Below, in pieces: positions 43,858 through 53,598 of a DNA stretch of 64,000 bases. The stretch covers positions 59,594 through 123,593 of the forward strand of contig NZ_NPJH01000082.1 of NCBI RefSeq assembly GCF_002251365.1, given 5' to 3'. The notes beneath the pieces were generated by a model. The model did not search any database, was not told where the DNA came from, and was given only the letters and a program-made list of their open reading frames with translations. Source of the DNA: Prevotella sp. P3-122 (lineage in GTDB: Bacteria > Bacteroidota > Bacteroidia > Bacteroidales > Bacteroidaceae). Made by a program: the position numbers and the translations under genes. Each line of letters begins with the position of its first letter. Position 1 is the stretch's first letter.

Positions 43858-44886
43858 ATGGAAAATAATAAAATCTCTACCTATATATATAATGTCGTCA
43901 TCATAGTCTGCATAGCATGTGGAGCGGTGTATGCAGTCTGTCAGTTTATGCATTTCGGGGGCGGCGAAGTGACCGATAATGCTCGTGTATGTCAGAACAT
44001 TGTTCCTCAGAACTGCCGCGTTCAGGGTTTTATACGCGAGGTTCGGTTTGCTGAGTTCCAAAAGGTGAAGAGAGGCGACACGCTTGTTGTCATCGAGGAT
44101 GCGGAGTTTCGGCTTCGCCTGGCTCAGGCAGAGGCCGACCTCATGCGTGCCGAACGGGGCTCGAGGGGCACGGCAAGCAGCATACACACCACAAAGACCA
44201 GTATGAGCGTGACGGATGCCAGCATAGAGGCTGCACGGGTGCAGATGGAGAATGCCAAGAAAGAAGATGGCCGTTTTCAGAAACTTCTGCAGCAGGATGC
44301 TGTTACGCAGCAACAGTATGACAATGTACATACTGCTTATCTGAGTGCCAAGGCTGGATATGAGCAGGCGCTTCGCTCGCGTACGACTCAGACGGCTGTT
44401 GTGGCTGAGCAGGGTCATCACCTGTCGGCATCGGAGGCTGCCATCGAACTGGCACGTGCTCAGGTGGAACTTGCCCGGCTGAATCTGTCGTACTGTTACA
44501 TTATAGCCACCTGCGACGGCGTTGTAGGCAGCAAGGATATCCATGTAGGTCAGTTAGTCAATCCCGGCCAGACATTGGTGAGCATCGTTGACAGGAATGA
44601 GAAATGGGTGGAGGCCAACTATCAGGAGTCGCAGATGCCGCACATAAAGGTGGGCGACAAGGTTCGGTTTACTGCCGATGCCGTTCCCGACGTTGAATAT
44701 ACTGGCGTGGTAGAGCGCATATCAGATGCCACGGGGAGTGCTTTCTCTCTAATCCCCATAGACAATGCTACAGGCAACTTCGTAAAGGTGGAGCAGCGCG
44801 TGACGGTGCGTATCAAGATAGATGCCTGCGACAATCTGGAAATGCTGCATGGAGGATATAATGTTGTTTGTAAAGTGGAAGAGTAA
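43858..44886 (+). CDS. HlyD/EmrA-type membrane fusion protein
   Basis: 342 residues. One N-terminal transmembrane segment (about 10-30), a lipoyl half-motif (NCRVQGFIREVRFAEFQKVKRG), a coiled-coil hairpin (about 80-200), then YCYIIATCDGVVGSKDIHVGQ and the beta-barrel part. It links the inner-membrane MFS pump to the TolC channel. It lies 5 bp after the TolC gene and overlaps the MFS gene by 1 bp. Confidence 0.9.
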   Translation: MENNKISTYIYNVVIIVCIACGAVYAVCQFMHFGGGEVTDNARVCQNIVPQNCRVQGFIREVRFAEFQKVKRGDTLVVIEDAEFRLRLAQAEADLMRAERGSRGTASSIHTTKTSMSVTDASIEAARVQMENAKKEDGRFQKLLQQDAVTQQQYDNVHTAYLSAKAGYEQALRSRTTQTAVVAEQGHHLSASEAAIELARAQVELARLNLSYCYIIATCDGVVGSKDIHVGQLVNPGQTLVSIVDRNEKWVEANYQESQMPHIKVGDKVRFTADAVPDVEYTGVVERISDATGSAFSLIPIDNATGNFVKVEQRVTVRIKIDACDNLEMLHGGYNVVCKVEE

Positions 44887-46520
44887 TGGGAAAACTGACA
44901 GAATTTCTGATGAAGGCCCCAGCGCCACCACCACAGATGGGGTTCTGCATGCCTATGATGAAGAGATGGGTGCCCGGCAGGCTGCAACCGTGGATATACG
45001 TCCTTACGGCTTTTTGCTTCCAGTTCTCGGGCGGCATGTATCTTGGTGCGCTTGATGGCATACGTGGCACGACAAACTTCATGATAGAGGACGTGATGTT
45101 TCTGCTCTATGCCACTCTTGCCGGCATGGCTGTATGGTTTCCCATGCTGTTCAAGATGAAGTTTCGCTTCACCAATCAGCAGCTCCTCTGCACCTCAGCC
45201 ATCGTCATTGGCATCTGCAACGTAATCACCATGTACTGCCATTCGATGTCCATACTCGTAATAGCCTGTTTCATTGCCGGAATTGCCAAGATACAAGGCA
45301 CGTTCGAGTGTATGAGCAACATCCAGCAGTGGATAACGCCAAAACGCGACTTTGCTGTATTCTTTCCCGTTCTCCACATCATACTTCTCACAGCTATAGA
45401 GGGTAGCGGATGGCTTGCGGCATGGATGGCCCACCATTTCACATGGCAGATGATGCACGTCCTCACCGTAGGCACTATGTCGTTCGTATTGCTGACACAG
45501 ATTCTGCTGTGTAGTCCGTTCTGCCCTATGCCCAAAAGGTGTTCGCTGAGGGGGACCGACTGGCAGGGAGCGTTGCTTATCTGCCTGACGATGCTGCTGT
45601 ATTCCTATATCTTCGTCTATGGTGATTACTACAGATGGTTAGCCAGCCAACACATAAGAATGGCTGTAGCGTTGGCTCTCGTCTCCACAGGACTTACCAT
45701 TTACCGACTGTTCCACAACCGCTATCCATACGTAGAACTGGAGTTGCTGAAATGCAAGAACGTGGTGCCGATACTCATCGTTACCACCTTGGCGGAACTG
45801 GCATTCGGAGCCGAGCACACACTGGAGGAGATACTCTACTCCGAGGTCGTAGGCCTTGAAGAGCTGACCAAGGAGAGCCAGTATCTGTGGACATTGCCGG
45901 GCATGTTTCTTGGCATCGCCCTGGACCTGTACTGGCTTAAGGTACAGAAGTGGAAGATATGGAAACTGATTGGCATAGCCTTTCTGTCCATCTTCTCCTA
46001 CGCCCTGCTGATGTACACCACGATAGGTACGGATGTGAACATCGAGCAATACCGTCTGGGCATCGTTCTCCGCGGCTTCGGCTATGGCATCATGTCGCCA
46101 GCACTGATGTGGGCATTACAGGAGTCTGTATCCAGACTTGAGCTGTTCTTCATGGGCTTGTTCTTGTTCAACATCACCCACATGTACTTAGGTGGAGCCA
46201 TGGGCTACGGCTTCTACGCCACCATCTTCTCGCATTTTCTCAATGAAGACATGATGCACTATGGCCGCCTGCTCACACTCACAAACATCGATCTCTCCCA
46301 ATTCAATTTCGGAGCTTTCATGGGCGGCGACTATCTGCACGCCATGATGCTTGTGGCCATAAAGCAGGTGTATGGCTACGTCATCTGGTTCTCACTTCTC
46401 CTCGCAGCCATCTTCCTGTTGTGTGATATTCCTGCCGTAAGAACAAACATACGCAAAGTGCCTCTATGGCCGGTATTGGCGATAGAATATCTTTCTGAAA
46501 GACGCAAGAGCATGTCATAA
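44886..46520 (+). CDS. DHA2/EmrB-like MFS drug efflux transporter
   Basis: 544 residues with about 14 hydrophobic segments, the number typical of the DHA2 family. It starts within the TAATG overlap of the preceding gene. With TolC and HlyD it forms a tripartite EmrAB-TolC-like pump exporting drugs or other amphipathic compounds. The start MGKLTEFLMKAPAPPPQMGF is followed by the first membrane segment. No adjacent regulator is seen. Confidence 0.9.
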   Translation: MGKLTEFLMKAPAPPPQMGFCMPMMKRWVPGRLQPWIYVLTAFCFQFSGGMYLGALDGIRGTTNFMIEDVMFLLYATLAGMAVWFPMLFKMKFRFTNQQLLCTSAIVIGICNVITMYCHSMSILVIACFIAGIAKIQGTFECMSNIQQWITPKRDFAVFFPVLHIILLTAIEGSGWLAAWMAHHFTWQMMHVLTVGTMSFVLLTQILLCSPFCPMPKRCSLRGTDWQGALLICLTMLLYSYIFVYGDYYRWLASQHIRMAVALALVSTGLTIYRLFHNRYPYVELELLKCKNVVPILIVTTLAELAFGAEHTLEEILYSEVVGLEELTKESQYLWTLPGMFLGIALDLYWLKVQKWKIWKLIGIAFLSIFSYALLMYTTIGTDVNIEQYRLGIVLRGFGYGIMSPALMWALQESVSRLELFFMGLFLFNITHMYLGGAMGYGFYATIFSHFLNEDMMHYGRLLTLTNIDLSQFNFGAFMGGDYLHAMMLVAIKQVYGYVIWFSLLLAAIFLLCDIPAVRTNIRKVPLWPVLAIEYLSERRKSMS

Positions 46521-46525
46521 CCAAA

Positions 46526-46620
46526 GAGGGGTTTGAAGGGGTCGAGGAGTTCTCCTTAACTCCTCTTACCTCCCTTTATCTTCATTTACCTCCCCTTGAC
46601 TCCCCTTAACTACTCTTAAC
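46526..46620. repeat. Low-complexity purine/pyrimidine tract with a hairpin
   Basis: GAGGGGTTTGAAGGGGTCGA, then GAGGAGTT...AACTCCTC (46544-46551 and 46558-46565), then repeats of ACTCCCCTTA type. The hairpin could end the efflux transcript, although there is no clear T-run. The remainder to 46821 holds only a candidate small leftward frame (46637-46774). Confidence 0.5.
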
Positions 46621-46821
46621 TACTTGGTAAGTTGAGTTATATAATAAATAGCCAAGTGGGGTTATCTATACAGACATGCCATGAGCATCTATCGTTGCCT
46701 TGTCCAATGACTGGATTGAAACTGCCAGATTTAAGAGTGTCAATAAACAAAGCGCACAATAAACGCTTTCCCATAAATTAGTTGCTGCAAAGATAAGTTG
46801 TTTTCGGTTAACACATGACGG

Positions 46822-47511
46822 TTATATGCGTCCCTCGTCACGATAGCTGTAGTATTTGCCGTCGCATACTATTACGTGGTCAAGGAAATATATGCGCATG
46901 GTCTCGCACGCATCCCTCATACGCTTGGTAAGCTGGTCGTCCATGCGGCTTGGATGGGCGTTGTTGCTCGGATGGTTGTGGCAGATGGCAAGGACGGTGG
47001 CGTTAGCCAATATGGCCTCCTTCATCACCACCCTCACGTCTACTGCTGTCTCACTTAATCCTCCATGGCTTATCCTTACGGCCTTAATGAGCCGGAAGTT
47101 CTGGTTCATCATCAATGCCCACGCCTCCTCCACGTCAAGGTCCTGCATCTTGGGGTGCATATATTCGTATATAGCCTGTGGACTGCCCATGTCGGGACGC
47201 GCCTCTGGCTGGCATGCGGCCCTTCGCTTGCCCAGCTCGCATGCCGCTATAATGGTGACGGCCTTGGCCTCTCCAATGCCGTTGTAGTCCATAAGCTCGC
47301 TCAGCGACCTCTTGCCAAGGGTGTTAAGGTTATTGTTGCAGTCCTTAAGGATTCGCTTCATCAGGTCTACGGCACTCTCCTTGGTAGAGCCCGACCCTAT
47401 GAGTATGGCCAGCAGCTCCGCATCGGAGAGTGCAGAGACTCCTTTAGACATGAGTTTCTCGCGCGGACGGTCTTCCTCCGCCCAATCTGTAATGCAGAGT
47501 TTTTCCATCAT
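46822..47511 (-). CDS. radC: RadC-family JAB-domain protein
   Basis: 229 residues. A helix-hairpin-helix region (LMDYNGIGEAKAVTIIAACE) precedes the JAB/MPN domain with HNHPSNNAHPSRMD, the metal-binding HxH...D motif. Despite the name, a repair role is doubtful; it is probably a metalloprotease-like or DNA-associated enzyme. It lies 23 bp after the glycosyltransferase gene. Confidence 0.93.
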   Translation of the reverse strand: MMEKLCITDWAEEDRPREKLMSKGVSALSDAELLAILIGSGSTKESAVDLMKRILKDCNNNLNTLGKRSLSELMDYNGIGEAKAVTIIAACELGKRRAACQPEARPDMGSPQAIYEYMHPKMQDLDVEEAWALMMNQNFRLIKAVRISHGGLSETAVDVRVVMKEAILANATVLAICHNHPSNNAHPSRMDDQLTKRMRDACETMRIYFLDHVIVCDGKYYSYRDEGRI

Positions 47512-47534
47512 TTTCCCACCATAGAACCTATGAA

Positions 47535-48527
47535 CTACTTATAGAATGTTTTCTCGAAAGCGGAGAACTCGTCCTTCCCCAACACGCACCTGCGCCACCA
47601 GGCATTGATGAAGCCGCATCCGTAGCCAAGAAGCTGCACGAAGGCCGACACCACGCTCAGTGCTCCCACCACAAGACTCCTGTTCACGGTGGAGGAATCG
47701 AGGAATATGGCAGCAGCGTATAAGGCAAGTGGGAGCAGCGCCCACAGGAAGCCTATAGCGGCAAGCAAGAGCAGATATGCCACACCAACGGTGAACACCA
47801 TGGGCAGCAGATGGACAATCTTCAGGCTTTCGGGATATTTCTTGTAGAGATTGATACGTGCAATACCGCTGTTGTACACCTGTCTCCAGAACTTGCGGAA
47901 GTCGGTGCGCCGCTTATGCCACACCCAAGCCTCAGGGAACAGGCGGCAACGGCAACCGGCCTTGAAGATGCGGATGGAGAAATCGATATCCTCGCCGAAA
48001 CGCATCCTCGAGAAACCGCCAAGCGACATGTATGTCTCCCTGCGTATGCCCATATTGAACGAGCGTGGATAGAACTTGTCGAGTTTCTTATTGCCACCCC
48101 GTATGCCTCCCGTGGTATAGAATGATGTCATGGAATATGATATCGCCTTCTGGGTATCAGTAAAGGAAGGATGTGCCCTGTCCGGTCCGCCAAAGGCATC
48201 GGCAGGAGAGTCCTGCAGCTCCTTGTCAACAGCCGCCAGATAGCCCTCAGGCAAGACTACGTCTGAGTCAAGCACTATCAGATACTCGCCGCCGGCACGC
48301 TCGGCACCATAGTTGCGGCTCTGGCCAGGACCGCTGTTCGGCTTAATATAATAATGTATGTCAAGCACGTCGGCATGGCGGTCGCAAACGTCCTTACACG
48401 GTTTGTCGCTGCCGTCCTCAACAACGACAACCTCGAAATCCTTGAGCGTCTGACCCTCAAGACTCTCCAACAACTCATCAACCTCGTCAGGGCGGTTGTA
48501 TACAGGCACTATAAAGGAATATTTCAT
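47535..48527 (-). CDS. Family 2 glycosyltransferase
   Basis: 330 residues from ATG 48527, at the start of the YSFIVPVYNRPDEVDELLES motif. GT-A fold: GPGQSRNYGAERAGGEYLIV, then the DSD metal motif. Three hydrophobic segments near the C-terminus anchor it to the membrane. It is probably involved in cell-surface glycan synthesis, with the acceptor unknown. Confidence 0.88.
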   Translation of the reverse strand: MKYSFIVPVYNRPDEVDELLESLEGQTLKDFEVVVVEDGSDKPCKDVCDRHADVLDIHYYIKPNSGPGQSRNYGAERAGGEYLIVLDSDVVLPEGYLAAVDKELQDSPADAFGGPDRAHPSFTDTQKAISYSMTSFYTTGGIRGGNKKLDKFYPRSFNMGIRRETYMSLGGFSRMRFGEDIDFSIRIFKAGCRCRLFPEAWVWHKRRTDFRKFWRQVYNSGIARINLYKKYPESLKIVHLLPMVFTVGVAYLLLLAAIGFLWALLPLALYAAAIFLDSSTVNRSLVVGALSVVSAFVQLLGYGCGFINAWWRRCVLGKDEFSAFEKTFYK

Positions 48528-48669
48528 ATAATCCGGTTTTATTTTGCAAAGATAATGCAAACGAATGGAATAAAAAAGGAAAATGGGATTTTTACTTTTT
48601 TATTCCTGAGTGCAGCCTATCTCATTTTTTTTACGTACATTTGCACTATCAATATTGAACGAAACAAAT

Positions 48670-48990
48670 ATGACACAGGAAGAGAAAACAAGAATTGAGG
48701 AAAGAATAGTAGACGTTCTCAAGACCGTCTACGACCCAGAGATACCTGTAGACATATGGAATCTCGGAATGATATACAAGATTGACGTACAGGAAGACGG
48801 CACCGTGGATGTTGACATGACGTTCACTGCCCCATCTTGTCCTGCGGCCGATTTCATACTTGAGGACGTAAGGACAAAGATAGAGAGCGTGGACGGTGTG
48901 ACGGGTGCCAACATAAACCTCGTCTTCGACCCCGTATGGGACCAGAGCATGATGAGCGAGGAGGCAAGGGTAGAACTGGGATTTGAGTAA
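48670..48990 (+). CDS. DUF59/MIP18-family Fe-S assembly protein (SufT-like)
   Basis: 106 residues from ATG 48670. It is a single DUF59 domain: VYDPEIPVDIWNLGMIYKID and FTAPSCPAADFI with the conserved Cys, then VWDQSMMSEEARVELG. Members assist iron-sulfur cluster maturation in the cytoplasm. It lies 2 bp before lpxH. Confidence 0.88.
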   Translation: MTQEEKTRIEERIVDVLKTVYDPEIPVDIWNLGMIYKIDVQEDGTVDVDMTFTAPSCPAADFILEDVRTKIESVDGVTGANINLVFDPVWDQSMMSEEARVELGFE

Positions 48991-48992
48991 TT

Positions 48993-49757
48993 ATGAAGAA
49001 TGTATATTTCCTGAGCGACGCACATCTCGGATCCCTGGCCATTGACCATGGCAGGATGCAGGAGAGGAGGCTCGTCAGATTTCTCGACAGCATAAAGGAA
49101 AAAGCCAAGGCCATATACCTGCTTGGGGACATGTTCGACTTCTGGAACGAGTACAAATACGTTGTACCCAAGGGCTACACGCGCTTCCTCGGAAAACTGT
49201 CAGAGCTTACCGACATGGGAGTGGAGGTACATTTCTTCACCGGCAACCACGACATCTGGACATACGGTTACCTTGAGAAAGAATGTGGGCTTACCGTACA
49301 TACCAAACCGGAGACGACAGAGATTTACGACAAGGTGTTCTATCTCGCCCATGGCGACGGGCTCGGCGACCCCGACAACAAGTTCAAGCTCCTGAGGAAG
49401 GTCTTCCACAACCGTCTATGCCAACGGCTGCTAAACTTCGCACACCCATGGTGGGGAATGCAGCTCGGACTGAACTGGGCCAAACACTCGCGGTTGAAGA
49501 GGGCCGACGGCAAGGAGGCTCCCTACATGGGCGAGGATAAAGAGTTCCTGGTTACATACACAAAGGAGTACATGAAGACACACCCCGACATCGACTTCTT
49601 CATCTATGGTCACCGCCACATAGAGCTCGACCTGATGCTTAGCCGCAAGACGCGCATGATGATACTCGGAGACTGGATATGGCAGTTCACCTATGCAGTC
49701 TTCGACGGAGAACACATGTTCATAGAAGAATATGTCGAGGGCGAGAGCCGTCCCTGA
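48993..49757 (+). CDS. lpxH: UDP-2,3-diacylglucosamine diphosphatase
   Basis: 254 residues, calcineurin-like phosphoesterase. FLSDAHLGS (DxH), GDMFDFW (GDxxD), GNHDIW (GNHD) and YGHRH (GHxH) are all present, with AHGDGLGD as in LpxH. It makes lipid X in lipid A biosynthesis at the inner membrane, so the organism has an outer membrane with lipid A. Confidence 0.9.
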   Translation: MKNVYFLSDAHLGSLAIDHGRMQERRLVRFLDSIKEKAKAIYLLGDMFDFWNEYKYVVPKGYTRFLGKLSELTDMGVEVHFFTGNHDIWTYGYLEKECGLTVHTKPETTEIYDKVFYLAHGDGLGDPDNKFKLLRKVFHNRLCQRLLNFAHPWWGMQLGLNWAKHSRLKRADGKEAPYMGEDKEFLVTYTKEYMKTHPDIDFFIYGHRHIELDLMLSRKTRMMILGDWIWQFTYAVFDGEHMFIEEYVEGESRP

Positions 49758-49783
49758 CGCAGCGTGGCAAGAGGCGGCAGCCA

Positions 49784-49824
49784 GTTTTCTCACCATCCCT
49801 GTATGCCAATGATGGTGAGAAAAC
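49784..49824. terminator. Inverted repeat between convergent genes, possible terminator
   Basis: GTTTTCTCACCATC (49784-49797) is the exact complement of 49811-49824 with a 13 nt loop. It lies between the ends of lpxH and the flavin reductase gene. It could stop both transcripts, though no T-run extends beyond the arms. Confidence 0.5.
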
Positions 49825-49832
49825 GGCCTAGC

Positions 49833-50432
49833 TCACGAGTTTTTCCTAAAGTCCGAGGCCGGATGCTTGCATGTCGGGCAGACAAAGTCGTCGGGCAAGG
49901 TCTCGCCTTCATATATATAGCCGCACACGGTGCATATCCATCCCTTCTTCCGGTTTTGCGGCGCCGGCTTAATGTTCTTGTGGTAATAGCTGTATGTGGC
50001 AGACGGTGTATCTTCGGTGACAAAGGCATCAGTCACTTCGGCAATAAACAGCGTGTGCGTACCGAGGTCGACAGTCTGTTCCACCTTTGCGCACATCACG
50101 GCATTAACGCCATCCACAATATATATCACGCCGTTCTCAAGCCTGAAGAACGTAAAGTCTTTTGTCTTGTCCACATCCTTCCCGCTCTGGAAACCCCAAT
50201 GCTTGAAAGTGTCGAACTTGGCATCCTCCGACAATACCGAGACATTGAACACCCCCGTACGCAATATCATGTCGTGCGTATAGTTGTTTTTGTTAATCGT
50301 TACCGATATGCGATTTGGTGTTGTTGTCTGCTGCACTACAGTATTTGTCACGCAGCCATTGTCTCTGTCACCTTCGTGGGCTGTCACCACAAAGAGTCCG
50401 TAGGATAGTTTGTAAAAAACAGAATTGTCCAT
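49833..50432 (-). CDS. Flavin reductase with C-terminal rubredoxin domain
   Basis: 199 residues. The N-terminal split-barrel flavin reductase-like domain (about 1-150; KLSYGLFVVTAHEGDRDNGC) is fused to a rubredoxin (CTVCGYIYEGETLPDDFVCP with both CxxC pairs). It probably shuttles electrons from NAD(P)H through flavin to the iron centre, for oxygen or peroxide detoxification in an anaerobe. The partner is not encoded nearby. Confidence 0.93.
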   Translation of the reverse strand: MDNSVFYKLSYGLFVVTAHEGDRDNGCVTNTVVQQTTTPNRISVTINKNNYTHDMILRTGVFNVSVLSEDAKFDTFKHWGFQSGKDVDKTKDFTFFRLENGVIYIVDGVNAVMCAKVEQTVDLGTHTLFIAEVTDAFVTEDTPSATYSYYHKNIKPAPQNRKKGWICTVCGYIYEGETLPDDFVCPTCKHPASDFRKNS

Positions 50433-50721
50433 ATTGTTGCATTATTATGTTGTGATAATCTGCCTGCAAAAATACAAAAAAATCAGGAAAGCAGCAACAA
50501 AAAAAACCTCACTTTGAGACTCCTCGTATCGTTAATATGTTTTCCCTCCGCTGTTGCTATCTATGCTTTTGCTCTTACAGCCCGACAATTACCCACAATA
50601 GAATTAGGGTGTCCAATTTTTGCGCATCAAATTGGACACCCTGGCTTATACCCCAGTATTTTTCGCTGAGCCAAAACTCTTCACTTTGACACCCTATATA
50701 GCTAATGCCAAAAGGCAGGGA
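50433..50721. other. Intergenic region with an IS-end-like inverted repeat
   Basis: Within this gap AGGGTGTCCAATTT (50606-50619) and its exact complement (50629-50642) form a hairpin, and TTGACACCCTATATA follows near 50687. AGGGTGTCC also occurs at 8924. These look like transposon ends without a transposase. No gene is seen. Confidence 0.55.
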
Positions 50722-51483
50722 TTACAGGCTGTCAAGGGCATTCAGCATATCCTCTATGCCTTCCCCACCCTTGGTAACCTCTTCTTCCTGCTTGATCTTT
50801 TCTAGACTGGCGGTCACCTCCTGTTCCGACTTTGTGAGCACGTCATCGCTAAGCGTGACACCCGGCAGGTTGCGCAGTTTCGGGTCGCTGAGTCCCGATG
50901 CTTGGTCAGCTTCCTTGATATATGTGCGTATTTTTGATTTCTGAGCCGCAAAATTGTCAACAAGTCCCACTTTCACCGCCTTGCCCATGTTGGTAATCTG
51001 CTTGATGGCGGTAGATAGTGTGCTTACAAGCGACAGTGACTTCAGCGGGTCCTTAAGGTCAACAATCTCCTTGAAATGGTCCTTGAGGTCAACAGCCTCC
51101 TTGCCGACATTCACGATGTCTGAACTGAGTATGGCAGCAGCCTTACCCGCCTGGAAGTACTGCATGAACGCCTGATACCGGTCTCTTATATTGCCCTGCT
51201 CATCCACCACGGCCACAATGGTATCACCCGTCTCAGCAATGGCAATCTTCTTCACGTCGTAGAAAGTCATGCCTCCAACAAGTTTCTGCACATTGGCGTA
51301 TAGCGAGTCTCCTGCCACGAGTATTTCATCTAGAGCAGCCACATCCGTTTTCTGACCAGCCTCATGCGACCATTTCAGGCTCGACACGAGTTCAGTAGGT
51401 GTCAGTACTTTTTTTCCTTTCTCTTTTTTTGCAGAGGCTGTCATTGTAAGACCCAATGCAATAATAACAAACAGTTTTCTCAT
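50722..51483 (-). CDS. Exported helical protein of the tubulin-like operon
   Basis: 253 residues from ATG 51483; a start at 51510 adds nine residues before the signal peptide. The signal is MRKLFVIIALGLTMTASA. The mature part is mostly alpha-helical and charged, with LKDHFKEIVDLKDPLKSLSL and a Glu/Lys-rich end. No known domain is recognised. Last gene of the eight-gene operon, 32 bp after its neighbour. Confidence 0.7.
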   Translation of the reverse strand: MRKLFVIIALGLTMTASAKKEKGKKVLTPTELVSSLKWSHEAGQKTDVAALDEILVAGDSLYANVQKLVGGMTFYDVKKIAIAETGDTIVAVVDEQGNIRDRYQAFMQYFQAGKAAAILSSDIVNVGKEAVDLKDHFKEIVDLKDPLKSLSLVSTLSTAIKQITNMGKAVKVGLVDNFAAQKSKIRTYIKEADQASGLSDPKLRNLPGVTLSDDVLTKSEQEVTASLEKIKQEEEVTKGGEGIEDMLNALDSL

Positions 51484-51515
51484 AAAATAAAACTTATTTT
51501 TATTAAACAAAGTGA

Positions 51516-52565
51516 TTAGTCTTCTTTTAGTACTACCAACAGTTTTGCATCTCCCGAATGTTTGATTTCGTTCGATTTGTATTTCTTCACTCCATCAGTG
51601 TAATGGAACACGAGAGTGTCGTCATATCCGCCATTAAATTCAAGGGAGAAATTGCCTTGCTCGTCAGTATCAAATTGGATTTTGGTCCTTACAGCATCAG
51701 AGTCGCCATAATGGTCTTCAAGAGTAACGCCTGATATTTTCTGTTGTTTTCTCTTTACCCACACATTTTCATGTTTGTACATAATGCTGACAGTTCCCTC
51801 GAGCACTTTCGTCTGACGTTTCTCGCTAAGAAGCTTTCCGAACTTATCGGCCAGAGTTTTTGCAGCCCCGATGCTTGAGAGCTGATAGAGCCTGTTATAC
51901 CAATAAGCAGCACTGTCGAGAGTACAGATGACATAGTTTTTGTTGGCCTCTCCGGTCTGCGCGGCTTTTATGTAGCGTTTCGCATACAGGGTAGCGTTCT
52001 CGTTGGCCACCATCAGTTGTGGCAGCAATGCAAGTCTTTTGCGTGCGAAGTTCCTGTCGAATTCAGAAGAGCTCGCGTTATTGACAATGTCATCATACAT
52101 TTCCTGAGCATCGCCGAACCGCAGTTTTTCGTAGAACCTGTTTGCCTGAGCCACAACAGCCGAAGGCACCGACACGCGTATTCTGTAAACGCACTTGCCC
52201 TTCAACTCGTCAAGCCCCCACTCGACGAAAGACACTCTCAAGGCATGGAACTCGCTGTGCTGCAACACTATGTCGGTAGCGCCGTAGTCAGGGTCAGCAG
52301 TGACGTACGCCCACAGTTCTCCTGTTTTGTGAACAGTCTTTCCTACCGTTGCGTTTTGTTCCACTTGTACGCCATCGAGCGGTATCTCTATTTTAATCAA
52401 GGCATACGGCTGTTTGTTGTTGTCGTATTCGATATTGGCCTGAGCCTCAAGGTCTGTAGCGTCATAATACATGGTGTCCACCACGAGTTCACCCTGCTGC
52501 GCATTAGCAATGACGGCATACGCCATCATCAAAATTGTGGACGCTATTCTCATTATTACTTTCAT
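51516..52565 (-). CDS. Exported protein with a PEGA-like N-terminal domain
   Basis: 349 residues. The signal peptide ends near AVIANA. The N-terminal ~130 residues (NKQPYALIKIEIPLDGVQVE, then VGKTVHKTGELWAYVT) resemble a PEGA-like, carbohydrate- or wall-associated beta domain common in Bacteroidetes exported proteins. A helical middle and a beta-rich end follow (TVSIMYKHENVWVKRKQQKI). It lies 9 bp after the 328-residue protein gene. Confidence 0.65.
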   Translation of the reverse strand: MKVIMRIASTILMMAYAVIANAQQGELVVDTMYYDATDLEAQANIEYDNNKQPYALIKIEIPLDGVQVEQNATVGKTVHKTGELWAYVTADPDYGATDIVLQHSEFHALRVSFVEWGLDELKGKCVYRIRVSVPSAVVAQANRFYEKLRFGDAQEMYDDIVNNASSSEFDRNFARKRLALLPQLMVANENATLYAKRYIKAAQTGEANKNYVICTLDSAAYWYNRLYQLSSIGAAKTLADKFGKLLSEKRQTKVLEGTVSIMYKHENVWVKRKQQKISGVTLEDHYGDSDAVRTKIQFDTDEQGNFSLEFNGGYDDTLVFHYTDGVKKYKSNEIKHSGDAKLLVVLKED

Positions 52566-52574
52566 ACGGATCGG

Positions 52575-53561
52575 TTAGTTTGGAAGCACGAAGTCTTTTG
52601 CGGTATATTTTTTCGTATCGTCAGGATGCTGCCAAACACGGACGAGAATTTGCGGACTTTCCGGATCTTTAAAATCCCAAATGACGAACAGATGTCCCAC
52701 ATCGCTATAACTAGTTGTATTCCAGTGCTGGGTGCAGTCCACCATATAGTATCTCGGATTACCACCGTGACGGCGGTATTTCTTGTCGGTGAAGAGGATA
52801 TTGATCTGCGGATTGGCCTTAGGATTGAATATCTTGGCCAGTTTGCTGAGATACTCCTTCTTTGTGGAGACATTATACTCAAATGCCGCCTGGTCTCTGA
52901 GGCGCGCGTCAGTATGTTGCCTTACCATTTTTCTTTTTCCCGTTATGATGAGAGCGTCCTCGCTGAAGACAGCCTCAAAGAACGACATGTCGCGCATGTT
53001 GTATGCTGTCTGCAGCTGGTCCATCCAGTGTGCCAGCATCTTTCGGTTGTACTCATCCTCCACGTCGACGGCATTTTTCAGTATCTCCCCATACTGCTGC
53101 TTGCTCATAGTGATGTTGAAATCGACAATGCACCCTCTCCGGTCGAAATTGATGCTGACCTCGTTGTACTCCTTTTTGGCCTCCCCCTTCACGGTCTGCA
53201 TCCTCATCGGGATATTTCTCACCTGATACTGGTTGCCTCGCATGGAAAGTACCGTTTCCTCTATGTACGCCTCTTCCTCGCCCTCGTCGAGCCATACGTG
53301 CATGTGCTGGTATTTCCAGATTAGGAGAATTGTCTGCCTTGCCTCGTCATTAATATTCAGCCCGTTGAAGTTGAGCGTATTCTTCCCTGCCTCCTGAGCC
53401 TCGTTGAGCATTTCAAGCAATTTCGTGGCCTGGCTCTCGATATTTGTCTTCAGCGTAGGGTCATCTATGCCGTTTCTCACCACGAAAGTGACTGACGATG
53501 ATGCAATGGCAACGGCATTCAGCGCAAGTCCAAGGAAAAGTGTCAAAAATATCTTTTTCAT
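52575..53561 (-). CDS. Exported protein with an NTF2/SnoaL-like domain
   Basis: 328 residues. The signal is LFLGLALNAVAIASS. An N-terminal ~160-residue part of unknown fold is followed by WMDQLQTAYNMRDMSFFEAV and FSEDALIITGKR, a typical NTF2-like entry helix and strand, extending to about residue 310 (YSDVGHLFVIWDFKD). Such domains bind small ligands or mediate dimerisation. No catalytic residues are evident. Confidence 0.65.
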   Translation of the reverse strand: MKKIFLTLFLGLALNAVAIASSSVTFVVRNGIDDPTLKTNIESQATKLLEMLNEAQEAGKNTLNFNGLNINDEARQTILLIWKYQHMHVWLDEGEEEAYIEETVLSMRGNQYQVRNIPMRMQTVKGEAKKEYNEVSINFDRRGCIVDFNITMSKQQYGEILKNAVDVEDEYNRKMLAHWMDQLQTAYNMRDMSFFEAVFSEDALIITGKRKMVRQHTDARLRDQAAFEYNVSTKKEYLSKLAKIFNPKANPQINILFTDKKYRRHGGNPRYYMVDCTQHWNTTSYSDVGHLFVIWDFKDPESPQILVRVWQHPDDTKKYTAKDFVLPN

Positions 53562-53598
53562 TGTTCCGAAATTATTGTCTTGTTATAAATAACTTTTA

